Part shown: positions 10,817 to 23,248 of the stretch, in pieces
How the letters are laid out: each line of letters opens with the position of its first letter
Numbering within the stretch: the first letter of the stretch is position 1
Assembly: GCA_030512295.1 (NCBI GenBank)
Contig: JAULSR010000001.1
Location: 1,178,001-1,242,000 of the forward strand
Reading direction: 5' to 3'
Length of the DNA stretch: 64,000 nucleotides
Origin: Bombardia bombarda
Taxonomy: Eukaryota; Ascomycota; Sordariomycetes; Sordariales; Lasiosphaeriaceae
The notes under the pieces: generated by a model
Databases searched by the model: none
What the model saw: only the letters and a program-made list of their open reading frames with translations
What the model was told of the DNA's origin: nothing
Program-made: the position numbers and the translations under genes

Positions 10817-13800
10817 CTAAAAGCAGTTGAGACTACCCTTCTTTTTCTTCTGCTTGTTGAGCGTATTAAAACGCTCCTCAAGGTTGCTCTTAGCAATCTC
10901 GGCGTCGCGCCGCTTCTTGCGCTCTTCCTCCACCTGCTGCAGGCTGTACCGGTTGTCCTGCGGCGGCTTCTCCTTAAGCTGCTTGAGCTCCGTCTCCAGT
11001 TCCGTCGCCCGCTGGCGCCACGCGTTGCAGTCCGTCTTCATCTTGTTCTGCTGCCGCTCCAGGTCCGTCAGGGCCTCCTCGAGCGTCGCTGTCAGCTGCT
11101 TCTCCGCCATCAAATGCTTCTCGATGAGCCGGATCCGCGCCTCGTGGTCTTCCTGGAGCTGAGACATGGCGATGTCCTTGCTTGGCGGTCGGCCAGTTGG
11201 CGAGGCGGGGGTTCCATTCGGTCCCGAGCTTCCAGGCGGGAGAGGTGGGAGCGGGATGGCCGGCGGCGGCGATGGGAGAGATGTGACAGACGCACTCTTG
11301 CGAAGATGCGAGTTGATCGAGTTGGTCCGTTGTGGGACCTCGTTTGAAGCCAGGCCCTCGTACTTTGTCTGCAACGTGTTAGCGCTGAGCTGAGTGTGAT
11401 GGGTATTTCCTCTCCTCTGTACCTGAAGTGAGGTGTATTCCTCCTTGATGGCGTCAAGCTCGGTTTGCAGCCTGCGTTTGGCAGCGTTGGCCTCCTCCAG
11501 CTGGGCGTTCCGCTCTGTTTGCAAGGTCGATAACCGTTTATTGGTACGTTGGGTCTCGTCATAGTTGCTTGCCAGCTGGTCCTCCAGCTCCTCAACAAGA
11601 CGAGAGTTCTTCTTGTTATTTGTCTCCAGGTCAACCATCTTCTTCTTGACTAACGCCATCGATTCTCTGACGGGGAATGCGTTCTTGATCTTTTCAGCAT
11701 CAGCCGCAAGCAGCTCCGCCAAGTTGGCCTTGACAGTTTCAAGCTCCCGCATGACCGCGTCGTTAATATTGGATAACTCTACGACATGGTGCTCAAGCTC
11801 TGTCCTCTTCTTCTGCTCCTGCCCCAAGGCTTTCTGATCTGCAATCAGGTCCTCGATGCGCTGACTTATATTCTCGACACTGACGTCAAGACCAAGAGCA
11901 TAGGCCACCTGTGTAGCAACCTTCATCAACTCCTCGCGAGCTTCGGCGAGGTCGCCCTCGAGAAGCTTGAGTTTCTCAGCATGTTCAGAGTTGAGGCTTG
12001 CCAGCTGGAAGTCGTATTCTTGCTTGGTGGAGCTCCTAATATCCTCAAGTTCCTTTGTATGTTTCGACTGAAGGTCGTGCAGGCTTTCCTGGTGGGCCTT
12101 GACACTCTGTTCGTGCTCAACAAGCTGATTCTCAAGCTTCGCAACTAGCTGCTTATGGGCATCTACCTCACTGGAAGCCACATCGCGATCTCTAGTAGCA
12201 GCGTCGAGAAGCTGCTTGGTGGCAACATGCTGTTGTTCAACCTCTTGAACCTTGGCTGCGCTAGTGTTGATGACGGACTTGTATTCGTCAATCTCACTCC
12301 GTAGGAAGTCGACCAGTTTCAGATGCTTGATCTCGATCTCCTTCACATCCTCGCCATCGTCTGGTCTATTCTTTTCAGCCTCGGTAAGTTGTGCGCTGAA
12401 GGATGCAGCCTGTTGCTCCAAGTCTGCGATGGTCCTCTTCATCTGCTCTTCGGCAGCCTCCATGCTCTGCAAGGCTGACTTGTGCTTCACTTCCCAGCTT
12501 TCAAGCTCAGTCTCTAGCTCCGAGATTCTCGTTGCTTGCTCCTCATGTCGGTGGACAACATCTCCGTTTACACCATTGACCTGCTCCTCTGCAGATGCAG
12601 TCTTCTGCTCCAAGGATTCCTGCAGTTCAGCCAGTTGGGCTTCGAGCTCTCTCTCACGAGCTGAGTGGGTTTTCCGCATCTCCGTCAGCAGCTTTTCGCT
12701 TTTCTCGAGCTGCTCTCTTAGGTTGGATACCACGGCCATATCCATGGGAGATGCCTTCAAGCTAGATCGTTCACGGGTAAGCCCGGAAATTATCGTCATC
12801 TTAGTCTCCATCTCCTTCTTGGCAGAGGCAACATCGACCTCGAGTTCATGAATACGTTCAGAACGGGCATGAAGTTCGTGCATTGCTGCGTTCAAGCTGA
12901 GGTCAAAATTCTGCATCACATCCTGCCGGTGTTCGAAGTTCTCCGCAGCGATGTTACGAAGCGAGGCGAACGACCGGTGGGCTCGGTCAATAATCATCAC
13001 ATTCTGGCTGGACTTGCGGCGAATGACAGGGTTGCTGGTCCTCGGCGACGAAGCTTCGATGTTGGCGGCCTGAATCTTAGCCACCTTGGTCTTCAGTTCC
13101 TCCACCATATCGAGGGTTTCATGGTGCTCTTTCTCTAGCTGGGCATATTGTTGAGTGAGCTCCCTCTCGGCGGACTCCTTTTCGGCAGCAATCGACTTCA
13201 GTCTGTTCAGTTCGTGGACTGGCGCATCGCTGCCGTTGTGTTCGGCCTGTTGAGAGAACTGGGCTCCAGATCTGTGCAACGCTGTTTCCGCGTCGGAAAA
13301 TTCCACGACTGTCGAGGGGGAATCCAGGGCCGATGATAGTTCGGAAGAGAGTGAGCGCGGCGGTGGCGGGGAGAACTGGCTGCTGTACTTTGATCTTGCG
13401 TCTGACAGGAAAGACGGCGGTCTTGTCTCGGTGGGAGACGCCACCGAAAGCATCGAGTCCCGTTGCCGTCCGGAATGCCGTGCCTCATCCACAGCATCTT
13501 GAAGTTCTGCCAGGGTTCGGAGAGCCTCCTCGTACTTTGCATGAAGCAAATCGAACTCGTTCACGGTTGACTCGTGCTCGACGCGCAGGCCAACGAGTTC
13601 CTGTGTGACAGACTCAAGCTTGTCCGCAACAAGCTTGGATTCGGCTGGACTTGTCTGATACTCAGCAGACTCACTTTGATTGACTAGAGAAGTCTGTGAT
13701 GCTTTTGGTGTCGTTTGTCCAACCATCTTTTGCTCGCCCACTGATACTTGAGGCTCCTCGTCCACGAGATCCTCCTCGTTGCTCTCGGGGATGACATCTT

Positions 13801-16408
13801 CTATGGTGCTATGACGACTCGCATGGCTCTGGCTGCGCGAGTGGTCGATCAAACTCCGGCTGGCCGTCCGTTTGTGGCCGGCACCATTACTTGATTCAGG
13901 TTCGCTCTCCGGTATCGTCACCGCCTCCTGTTGGATGTGGTCGAGCTCATATAGTAGCGAGTCCAACGTGCCCAGACTGCGCTGTCGCTCAACGACCTGT
14001 TCCAGTCTATTAATCTGACCCTGCATTAACTCGGCATCTTGGTCTGCTTCGGCAAGTCGCTCTTCGAGGGTGGATATATAGTCCTCATTGGAAGCCTCGG
14101 TTTCTCGCAAGCGAGCAATCTTCTCTCGGAGTGTCATGATGATGGTAGCATTTTTCTCCTCCCCAGACATGTGGCCATCCAGCTTTTTCTCCAAGTCGCC
14201 CAAGTAGTTGTCAGTGGTCGCCTCGCGATGCATCAGCAGCTGCAGTCTCGCTTGTAGCTGACCGTTGATGGTCTCGGTGTAGGCGCACTTGGATTCCTTT
14301 TCGAGAAGAGTCGTTTCGGTGTTGGAGAGGATCGCCCGAGTGCTGGAGAGAGAGAGCTCCAGCGACTGGATTGTCTTCTCGTACTCGGAAACAACTTGCT
14401 CGACAGCGTCGGCAAAGCTGTTGGATCGATTTAACCGCTCCGTCGCACTGTCGCCCAGGCTCCCCTCGTGCTGCAGATTCTCTGCCAGCTCGTTGTCCCG
14501 AGCCTTGGCCATCTCGGTAATGAGCTTTGCGTGCCGCTGCGAGAGGGTCGTGTAATTTTCCTGGACGTCCAGGAGCTGGTTTTGGAGTTCAACCTCCCGC
14601 TCGTTTTGCCGCTCGGACCTCTCGTCTGTCGATAAGACACGCCGGTCACCCCCGCTCCGCTCTGAGCTCCGGATTTGGTCTCGTAAAAATGCTACCTCGG
14701 CCTTCAAGCGCTCGATCAGGGCCTGTTTGTCACCCTCCTCCACCTGTTGGATCATTGGCTTGCTCTGGATGGCTCGGGCCCTCTGTGCATATTGCACTGT
14801 ATTGAGCGTCTCGCTAAGATGGAATTCTGCTGGCGTCACGCATGCAATCATGTAAGTAATGGCATTTCCACCTAGCGAGTCCTGGAGCAGTCGGGTAAGC
14901 TTCGAGTCACGGTACGAGATGTGGGAGCTGGCCTGGCGTGATGAGAGCTGCGATATAACTTTGCCCAAAGCAGCCAGCCCGGCGTTGATCGAAATACCCT
15001 CCTTCGCCCGTTCTCCTTGGGCGCCCGTATTCTTGAGACGCTCGCTGCCGGCTAAATCCACGAAATGCATCTTGCTGTCAGTTGTTACCCAAGTTTCGCC
15101 TCCCGTCATGGCTTCGAGGGGTACTGAAAATCGCTTCTCGACCCCCTGCGCCACCTGCAGCTTGCTCTTGCGCTGCACCAGATTCAGACTGAAAACGGCG
15201 TGAGAACGTGACGATCTTGCATTTATAGCAGTGGCATCTGTCTGCCGAAGAGTGGATCCTTGATTCAGTACATTCATCAAGTCCTCAACCGAGTTGACGT
15301 CGACCTGATGCAAGCCGGTGAGAAGAATGTTGCCCTTGACATCTTCGCGAATCGAAACGGTGCCGCGCTCATGCACTGGGGCATTCTCGGGTATTAATAG
15401 GTCCCTGAGCTGTTCGTTGTATATTTCAACATATGTCGCCTTTAAGGTCCACGATTTCTCTGCTCCCCTGGACAACGCGGCCGGCTGGGTTGAATACCGG
15501 GAAGGGGTACGGAGCTGAGACATGGAGCTCCGATTCGGATTTCCTTTGGGGAGAGCCGGGCCGTCGAGTTTCTCGAAAAGCTCGTTGGCAGCGCGTGGAA
15601 TGACACCTAACGGTAGCAGTCAGTTTGCAGGTCTACTTTCCGAGTTGGACACGCCGCAGACAGAGCACACAGCTGTGGGCAGTACTCGGAAGAGTGTGCG
15701 ATAGGGGGCGAGAACTCACCCATGACATCCAGGTCTTCCTGCTCGGCAGGCCCAGACGTGCCCATAGTATACGACTTGCCGGCGCCAGACTGGCCGTATG
15801 CGAGGACAGATACATTGTATCCTTGTGTAAACGCGCTGACGCATTCGCTGAGGTAGTCCCAAACGCCCTCCTGGTCGACCTCGGGCCCGAAAACCCTGTC
15901 AAAAACAAACAGCTTGCGTCCTTGGGGCGAATCAATCGCCAGGCTGGTTCCCGACTGGACTTGGAGCATGGAGCGCTGGAAGCGTTGTGGGATGAGATCG
16001 TAGCCCGGGTCGGTGGCTTTTAGGGGCGGGCGGACGCGGACGACTGCAGAAAAGCACAAGTAGCACTGTCAGATATGCGGTGGCTCGCTCGGTAGGAGAT
16101 GCCATGGCAGGCAGTAGTAGGTAGTGGCATGTCATGATGCGTAGGTAGGTGCTACAAGATAATATGGGCGCGACACAAAGGCGATGCAACAAGAAGTCGA
16201 GGGTGGTGGGTAGAATAAGAGAGCGGGTATACATACCAACTTTGACCGACGTCTTGCCATCCTCGTCGGATGCTCTGCTTCCTCCACCGACCTTGCTGCT
16301 CATGCTCAGGCGGCTGTTGCTTCGGGGCGCTGGGCGGACCATGGCGCTCATGGGCCGTTGCGGCTGTGGTGCCGGTGATGCTGGCGATTCTGGTGGTGAG
16401 CCCACCAT
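10817..16408 (-). CDS. Kinesin motor protein, probably kinesin-4 (chromokinesin/KIF4-KIF21-like)
   Basis: Microtubule motor with an N-terminal head and a very long coiled-coil stalk. Exons: 16237-16408, 15720-16043 and 10817-15606. The last exon probably also contains a 54-nt intron at 11369-11422, giving 1743 aa (1761 aa if retained). A Ser/Pro-rich leader of about 55 residues precedes VVVRVRPPLK. The P-loop AYGQSGAGKSYTMG is near residues 136-149, switch I NARSSRSH near 292 and switch II VDLAGSE near 345; all key ATPase residues are present. From about residue 430 to 1700 the sequence is heptad-rich coiled coil broken by polar Ser/Pro linkers, with a PPPAIPLPPLPP linker near the C-terminus. 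The product ends GSLNCF. Subfamily placement rests on motor style and stalk length; a role in chromosomes, spindle or hyphal transport is inference. Confidence 0.9.
11369..11422 (-). other. Probable in-frame 54-nt intron inside the kinesin ORF
   Basis: On the minus strand this piece starts GTACAG, ends TTGCAG and has a CTAAC branch site about 10 nt before the acceptor. It is a multiple of three with no stop, so the ORF reads through it. Splicing joins ...YTSLQ to TKYEGL.... The encoded 18 residues (a basic, His/Thr-rich stretch) break the coiled coil, which favours removal. Confidence 0.65.
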
Positions 16409-16650
16409 GTTGGGAAGCGACTGGGCGGGAGCTGGCTAAAGTATCCAGACTGCCAAGATAGCTTTAAGGTAAGGTAGATAGCAGGTCGGTAATAAGGTAG
16501 GGTAGCTTGTTTATACCACACTACCACAGGCTCTTGTGAAGTGCACTATGGCCCACTCAGTGCCGTCGTTCCAGACACAACGGCCGAACGAACCACTGGG
16601 CACCGCGGGAGTTTCAATCAGCTCGTAGGTGCGTGCTGATTGATGTGTGC

Positions 16651-16692
16651 TGCAGTGCAGTGCAGTGCAGTGCAGGCACAGGCACAGGCACA
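16651..16692. repeat. Tandem TGCAG (x5) followed by GCACAG (x3) repeat
   Basis: Five direct TGCAG units run into three GCACAG units upstream of the kinesin start. Simple-sequence repeat; no function apparent. Confidence 0.85.
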
Positions 16693-19408
16693 AACAGGCA
16701 AGCAACTGGAAGTACAGGCACGGGCTGTCGGGTCGCGATTGGCGGCTCGATTGGTGGCTCGTGTCGCTGGCCGGCCTCTGACGGGCTGTTCTCTGGCTGG
16801 GCGTTTGGAAGTCACCCAGGCAGAATTCAGACGGCAACAACCCCGCGAAGTGGGTTTATGCTCGGGGGAGATGGGGTCCCACAGGCGTCATCTGAGCCAG
16901 AAGTGAGGATTTCCTGTTGTCGTGGAGGGCGGGTATCTCTTTTTGGTATTCTTTAGAGGAAATGCTCTGGCGGGAGTCGATTGGGAAATCCCTTGTTTAT
17001 TTGATTGCGCGGGCCCTGAGGGAGACCAGGGGTAGGGGGCCGCAAATTACAAACACGTCCCCTGAGTTAAGCTACTGGTTAGAAAAGCTGGGGTGAGGGA
17101 GCGAAACGAGGGTCCTGGCCAGGAACGGGAGCAGCGCAGTGCAAAAAGATCCAAAAACACCCCGATCAGGTTCGCGACTTTTCCAACCTTGGCCCGCCGA
17201 TAGGTAATCAGGGGCGGTGGCAACTAAATAAAGTTGCTGAGGTCGGTGGTAAGTACGAGTGTGGATATAATTCAAGCAAAAAATGCAAAACTGCAGAACT
17301 GCAACCACCCACCATATACCGAGGAAATATCGAGAGGATGGTCTACGCTGGGAGTGAAAGAATCCTGAGCAAAGCAAAAAAGCAAAAAAAAAAACCACAG
17401 AATCCAGACGAAGGATGGCTTCCTCCAGCTTTCTCACCAAAGCATCCGCACAAGTTCCTTTTTCCTTTTAAGCTGCTTCCAAGCCAAGGTAGGTACTGGT
17501 TAGCTGCGGTTTGTCTAGGAACCAGTGCGAGCGGTAGTGTCAGTGCGGCATTGAAGGGGCTCCTGCAAGAGCGGAAGGTGTGGTGGAAGAGGTAGCCTCT
17601 GCCCGTGCAGGTGGTTGTGATCGGCCCAAACTGGGCTAGCCAATGCGTCTCATTCTGATAAGTCACCAACGTAGCGAGCGAAGGTACCTCCCCCTATTAA
17701 TCCAAGGTGCTGTCTACCTCTCTGTACCTGCACAGGACACTGGAACATGTCCCAGCATGATGACGGTTGCACTGATACTGCCAATAGTTCGGGTAGGTGG
17801 CGCATCAAAAGGGCATCAGTCAAGTCCTGAGGCGCGGCCCAAGGCACGAGGCACCAGGCACCTGAAAAAACCTTCGGTGGTGCAGAGGAAGAAACGCTTG
17901 ACGTCGAGACGTCCTGGTATGGTGTTTGGATCGCATCGCTTCTGGGGCCTGGACTCCCACATTCCAGGCTTGCTGGGGTCCATGTCGGTCATTATGTTCA
18001 GGGGTGCAGCAAACCCACCAGAACGGCCAGCTGTGAATGGATCAACGGATGGGATGAATGGCCTAGTGGCATCGGCTCCATCACTCAAGAACAGTTGACA
18101 GGAATTGTCTGCAGGCACAGATGCAAAAGCAATGAGCCAATGGGCTCTCGCTGTCGTCAATTCACTGTTGGACTCTCTTTGGTGTGCGGCGTGCCTCGAC
18201 GGTGACCCCCAAACCCCCTTTTTCAACCACACTGCATCATAATTACTACCTGCCTCAGGTAGGCCTAGTAGCTATGATGGTGATTATTTCATGAAAGCAG
18301 TATGGGAACTCACTGTTGGGGGTTAGAGGTCGGTTTCCACGTGCACTTTGTTACTCGATTCCATGCGACACTTCCGAACCCGCGACACGCATCCGGTTGA
18401 AGCCGAGAGAGGCCCAAGAGGATGATGTAGATGTTTCCTTTTGGCAGACGGATGGAATATCGACTGCGTGTTGAGTCGCTCGGATTCGTCCCACTTTGAA
18501 GGCACCGAGATGGGTACGGCCGCGTGTGAGATCCAATCCTGCGTTTTAACGCCGCAATGGTACAGCGGCCTCCGATCTGCGAGAACGAGGATGCGCGATT
18601 GGTATTCAAGCTTTGCAGCTATTGGTTGTGAGGAAAGACAATGTTTTGTCCTATATGTCTCCGCGGCTGGTAAGACATTTGTAGCTCCAGTAGGACAAAC
18701 TCCATACTCGACATCATTGCAACAGCCAGCATCGAGTCTGGCTTGTAAGTTGTCTGGGCCTCAGATGGTACCTCGTAGCCCTCCACATACTAGGTTCTCG
18801 AACCTCTCTGGGACTGCGGGGAAGCATCAAACCAGCCGAGCGAATCCACAAGGCCAGGTCGTGACTAAGTTCTGAAATGGGGTGATAGGCGGAACCAGAG
18901 TTCATCGTCTCGGAATTCCCTCGACCAGCAACCTACTCAAGTCGTCATGAAAGACAAGAGATGCACGCCATGACATTGACCACACCTCGTGCAGCTCGAC
19001 CTTCTTCAGCCGATGTGCATGCAGGTCGATGTCCTTCCTTCTTCAACGCTATGAGATGTCCCCTCAATCGCCTTCCGCCCTCCGGAGCCATGTTGTACCC
19101 GAAAGGTATAAAAAAAAGAAGAGGCTCAGCCACCAGTTGATTGCTGGGCTCCTGGTGGGGGAGGGGGCTGGCCGCTCGTCATGTTTCTGTCGACTGCAGC
19201 GACAAGACAGCGACGAGCGCATTGTCGTTCTTCGAGATGATCCTTCTCTTCCCACCTCTTATCTCTCAACGGCACAGACGACTGAGACTTGTCGCAGCTT
19301 TTCCGGCTTCCCAATTGAGTTCATCCAGTGCTTCACTGCATCCAGCGCAGGCCAAACGCCCCACCGCCCGCTTGTCCAAGCCGTGCGTGCGCGCGCGCAA
19401 ACCAACCC

Positions 19409-19437
19409 TGCTTGCCTGCTTGCCTGCTTGCCTGCTG
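19409..19437. repeat. Tandem CTTGCCTG repeat
   Basis: About three and a half 8-bp units, just downstream of a GC-alternating tract (19384-19398). Microsatellite in the spacer upstream of EME1. Confidence 0.8.
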
Positions 19438-20289
19438 CCAACCTGCCCCCCTTCTCATCCCTTGTCATGAGAGGGAAAAAAGATTCGGCCGTGCGCACGT
19501 AACGCTACAAACTGACCAATGCATAGCAAATCATACCCGTGAAGATGTGATAAAATGGCCTGATCGCGCGCTGTGCAAGAACTTCTGCCCGGCTTGCCGG
19601 CCCCACGTGCGGATATTCCCCGAGAGCGCAGATGCAAGAGCCATGGCAAACGTGGAGGCAATTTCCGATGTTTGGGTGCAGAAGGTGGAAGGGGCTCACA
19701 GAACTATAAAGTCGCTCAGTGGGGAGGAATACAATCCCTAGGTCGCCCACCTGAGCTCATGTCGTACTGTCTCGAACATGGCTAGGAAGAACAAGTAAAG
19801 GAAAGACACTCGGTCATGCGAGGGGTATTTCGAGAGGACCACAACAGGCGCATTTCGATTTCCAAAGTTTGCTGGAACTTTGACCTCTTGCGTCCAAGCC
19901 AACTGATCTTGGGCTTGGCATGCCTTGACTTCTTTGTGAAAGATGCGGAGCTGTCCTTCCGCCCTACCAGGCGGGCGGTGGTGGCTGAAAATGAGCACTG
20001 CTAATAACTGTCACGTGCGGCGTGTCTAGTTCGCGCCTTCCCGTCGCGTCTATTCCATTCCCGCCTTTGGAAGTTTGGCGGGCGCATCTTCCTGAGTTTG
20101 TGCTGAATAGCAGCACGGGCTGGTCTGAACAATAAGAAGTGCACTAGGTTGTTCTCAAACACCAAATGCCTTGCTTTCTGTTCCTGCCACATGTGCCCTA
20201 GTTCTAGTACAAAGACAGAACTCGAGAACCTGACAGAAAGCTCTGCTTACATTCATTTCCGTAAATCCGCAGGCGTGCATGCGACGACG

Positions 20290-21815
20290 ATGCCCGAGGT
20301 CATCTCCCTGCTTTCCAGTCCTGAGCCGGGACCTAGGGCTTCCTCGCCAGCTATCAAGCGGAAGAAGTCGTCCAGGCTGCCGGCAACTCCATCGCCCGAC
20401 AGGCCCCGTATTCCATCCAGGAGGCCTAACTATGATGCCGCCGACATAAGCGAGCACACACCTGCTCCAAAGGCCCTATCCAAACCATCCTCAGCCCGAT
20501 CCCGGACATCTACCTCATTTAACGATGGCTGGCTTAATTCAGACGGGGGCTTGAGGATGCTATCGCTAATGGCCCTGTCCCAAAACGACAGCGACTATCT
20601 ACTACCGCTTCAGTCGCCAGTCCTGCCAAGCCCTCGACATCGGCTGTGGAAGAGGTCGAGTTTTTGAGCTCCAGTATTCCTGTTAAATTTACTGAGTCTA
20701 TGACGGCCTATATCAATGACGACCCACTCACGAGTTCGTTGCCAAGGGAGACGAAGAGATCTCCGAAGAAGACCATTGCAGGACAGGTCATGATTGATGA
20801 CAACGACGACAATGATGATGATCCTTTTGCGACCAGCCCGCCTACCAGAGTGGCAAAGAGGAAACCACCGCCGCCTAAGAACGCAGTAGCGTGGGATCCG
20901 ATTCCGAGCTCCGCACCTTTACCAGTATCAGCCGCTGATGGAGCTGCAAGTGCGCGCCGTCCGATGCCGAGAAGCTTCTCCGAGGTCATCACTCTCGATG
21001 ACTCTGACTCGGACGATGAGTTTCCTGATATATCTACAGTCGACCCAACAAAGCTCGTCAAGACCGCTTCTGCTAGGAATGCTCCTGCCCGTCCCGCGCC
21101 TCGGCCGCCAGCGCAACGCCCGCAGCCAAAACAACCTGCCTTACGGAAAACTGATGATGAAAAGGCAAAAGAAAAGGAGGAAAAGGCCGCTGCACGAGAG
21201 GCTGAATTGGAACGCAAGCGGCTAGAAAAAGAGCGTGCAAAGCAGGAGAGGGCTTTAGAAAAGGAACGCGCTGCTGCGCTGGCCGAGGTGAACAAGATAC
21301 GGACAGACAAGAAAGTCTCAACGCCGGAAATGATCGTCGACTTCCCCGCCACTATCAACCACGCCATCAAGCTCCAAGCCGAGAGTCTTCTCAAGGATCT
21401 CGACGTGCAATGCGCCACCTGGACATCTCCCGTCGACAACGTCGTCAGGTGGCGTCGGAAAGTCAAAAGCCGCTATAACGAGGAGCTGGGCCATTGGGAG
21501 CCTGTCCCCATGTGCATCGAGCCTGACAACCACGTCATGGTTCTGCTGCCTGCCGCCGAGTTCGTTAAGCTCGTCCTCGCCGGCGACAGCGGCACCCTCG
21601 AGGCCCACGTCGGCAGGATGCAAACCCATTTCCCCAACAACACCATCATCTACCTGATCGAGGGGCTCACCCCCTGGCTGCGCAAAAACCGCAACCTACG
21701 CAACCGCCAGTTCGTCTCTGCCGTGCGTAGCGGTCTAGACGAGGACTCAGCAACCGCTTCCTCCGCCGACGCACCGCCGCCCTCCGGCAGTCAACCCCCA
21801 CCGCGTCGCCGCAAG

Positions 21816-21861
<46 letters not shown>

Positions 21862-22358
21862 CAGCGATACCACCTCAGACATACATCGACGAGGACACCA
21901 TCGAAGACGCGCTGCTTCAGCTCCAGGTCCTCCACGGCGTGCTGATCCACCACACGACCGCCGCCGTCGAGACGGCGCAGTGGGTCGCCGTCTTCACGCA
22001 GCACATCAGCACGGTGCCGTACCGCCGCCAGCGCGAGGACAGCAACGCCGCCGCCGCCGGCTTCTGCATGGAGACGGGCCAGGTGCGCACCGGCGACGGC
22101 GCGCGCGACACCTATGTGCGCATGCTGCAGGAGATTGGCCGCGTCACGGCCCCGATCGCCTACGGCATCGCGGCCGAGTTCGAGACCGTGTCGCAGCTCG
22201 TGCGCGGCCTCGAGGCCGAGGGCCCGCTGCGGCTCGAGGGCGTGCGCAAGAGCGCCAACAAGGATGGCGCGGTCTCGGACCGGGCGGTTGGGCAGGCGGT
22301 TAGTCGGCGGATACACAAGATCTTTACGGGGAGGGACGAGACGAGTACGGATGTGTAG
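20290..22358 (+). CDS. eme1: EME1/MMS4-type structure-specific endonuclease subunit, reading frame apparently shifted near 20545
   Basis: Non-catalytic partner of MUS81 that cuts recombination and stalled-fork intermediates in the nucleus. The start MPEVISLLSSPEPG is typical of fungal EME1. Frame one runs from 20290 and is good protein to the G5 run at 20545-20549; from there the better protein is the next frame, which stays open to the TAG at 22356-22358. With the one-base shift the product would be about 689 aa. Features: Ser/Pro-rich N-terminus, basic KRQRL patch, acidic patches (DDNDDNDDD; DDSDSDDE), a Lys/Glu-rich helix at about 21150-21320, then the ERCC4-like nuclease fold (VDFPATINHA ... 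IYLIEGLTPW ... RNRQFVSAV). It is interrupted by 15 Asn (21816-21860) before the C-terminal helix-hairpin-helix region. A 206-nt intron (20408-20613) is a weaker explanation of the frame change. Confidence 0.85.
21816..21860 (+). repeat. (AAC)15 microsatellite encoding polyasparagine in EME1
   Basis: Fifteen perfect AAC codons between the nuclease domain half and the conserved C-terminal part; likely length-variable and probably a disordered linker. Confidence 0.95.
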
Positions 22359-23248
22359 ATGAGTTGGAAAAGGGGTAGGGGGTTATATTTTAAAGGCGGC
22401 GTTTGGGAGGGGGGAGTTCGGCTTGGCTGGGTATGGGAGTCTATATGGATGGATGTCTGATACATGTTTTGTTTATTTACTCACCAGGTCGCTTTCCTGG
22501 TTACCTACCTACCTACCGCGATTACTTATTATTTCTTTTATCATTTCCAGACCTGCTGCGTTATGAAGATGCAAATGTGCTCAACATGTGGAAAAAGGGG
22601 CAGCCAGGTTGAGTATTTACGCTCACAAACGACCGACTCTTCAGCCAAAGTGGACGTCAAATGAATGTATAAGATCCTGCAAGTTCACAAAGGGGCCGAG
22701 AAGAGCTGAGCTCCATAGGTTTGGTCTAATAAACACGAACCGAGCTTCTCTTCTCATCCTTTCTGTCCAACTGTATTGGATTCTCCATCCACCCAACACA
22801 TTGACAGTGTGTCCCTTTCTCAACTTGCCAAGGTATCCCCAAAACCCAAATGGGTGGATGGATGGATGGATGGATGGAAGGGCTGCATCTTAGCTAGCCC
22901 GTGACCAATCGCCTTACTCCAATGTGCCCTTTCTCCTCCCACCTCTCTTGGAAGATACAGGTCGGCAGACTCTTTACCCCCTGGTCCAGTGGTGCAGTTT
23001 GTAGGTTAGGTAGGTATATGTTTAGGTAGCAACCCATGCCAAAAACAAAACATAGCTGGACTTAAGTGCCTCGAATATCAATATCGAATAGCTCATTTCC
23101 TCCAGTTTCAGCGCACGCCCACAGGCGGACAGACAGGTCGACCAACCCAACCGACTCACCCATACGTCATTCATTCCTTTACGTTTATTGCAGTCTGTAT
23201 CGGCAGCACATCATTAGGTATTTTCGCTGCCCACCTCCCCGTCCGGCC
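22359..23248. other. Convergent intergenic region between EME1 and the UCS-domain gene
   Basis: About 0.9 kb holding both 3' flanks. It contains a TACCTACCTACC motif near 22505, a (GGAT)n tract at 22855-22877 and a GTAGGTTAGGTAGGTA cluster near 23000. Reading frames on the plus strand beyond 23066 are shadows of the gene on the other strand. Nothing else seen. Confidence 0.7.
22855..22877. repeat. (GGAT)n microsatellite
   Basis: Nearly six tandem GGAT units in the convergent spacer. Confidence 0.9.

Larger units (their letters stand above)
16409..20289. other. Divergent intergenic region between kinesin and EME1
   Basis: 3.9 kb with no gene I can support. It holds a TGCAG/GCACAG tandem repeat at 16651-16692, a (CTTGCCTG)n tract at 19409-19437, and several GGTAGGTA-type motifs near 16140, 16470 and 18245. 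Around 17640-18230 both strands stay open for about 140-150 codons without recognisable motifs; this may be chance or a decayed gene. Promoters of both flanking genes must lie here, but I see no decisive TATA element. Confidence 0.55.

Noticed and set aside
10415..11347. 310-codon plus-strand ORF
   Set aside because: Half lies in A/purine-rich 3' flank and half is antisense to kinesin; composition is Lys/Gln-rich then Leu/Arg-rich with no domain.
20408..20613. A 206-nt intron to explain the EME1 frame change
   Set aside because: It satisfies the frame, but the donor GTATTC is poor and it would remove sequence that reads as good protein on both sides of the G5 run. Kept only as the alternative.
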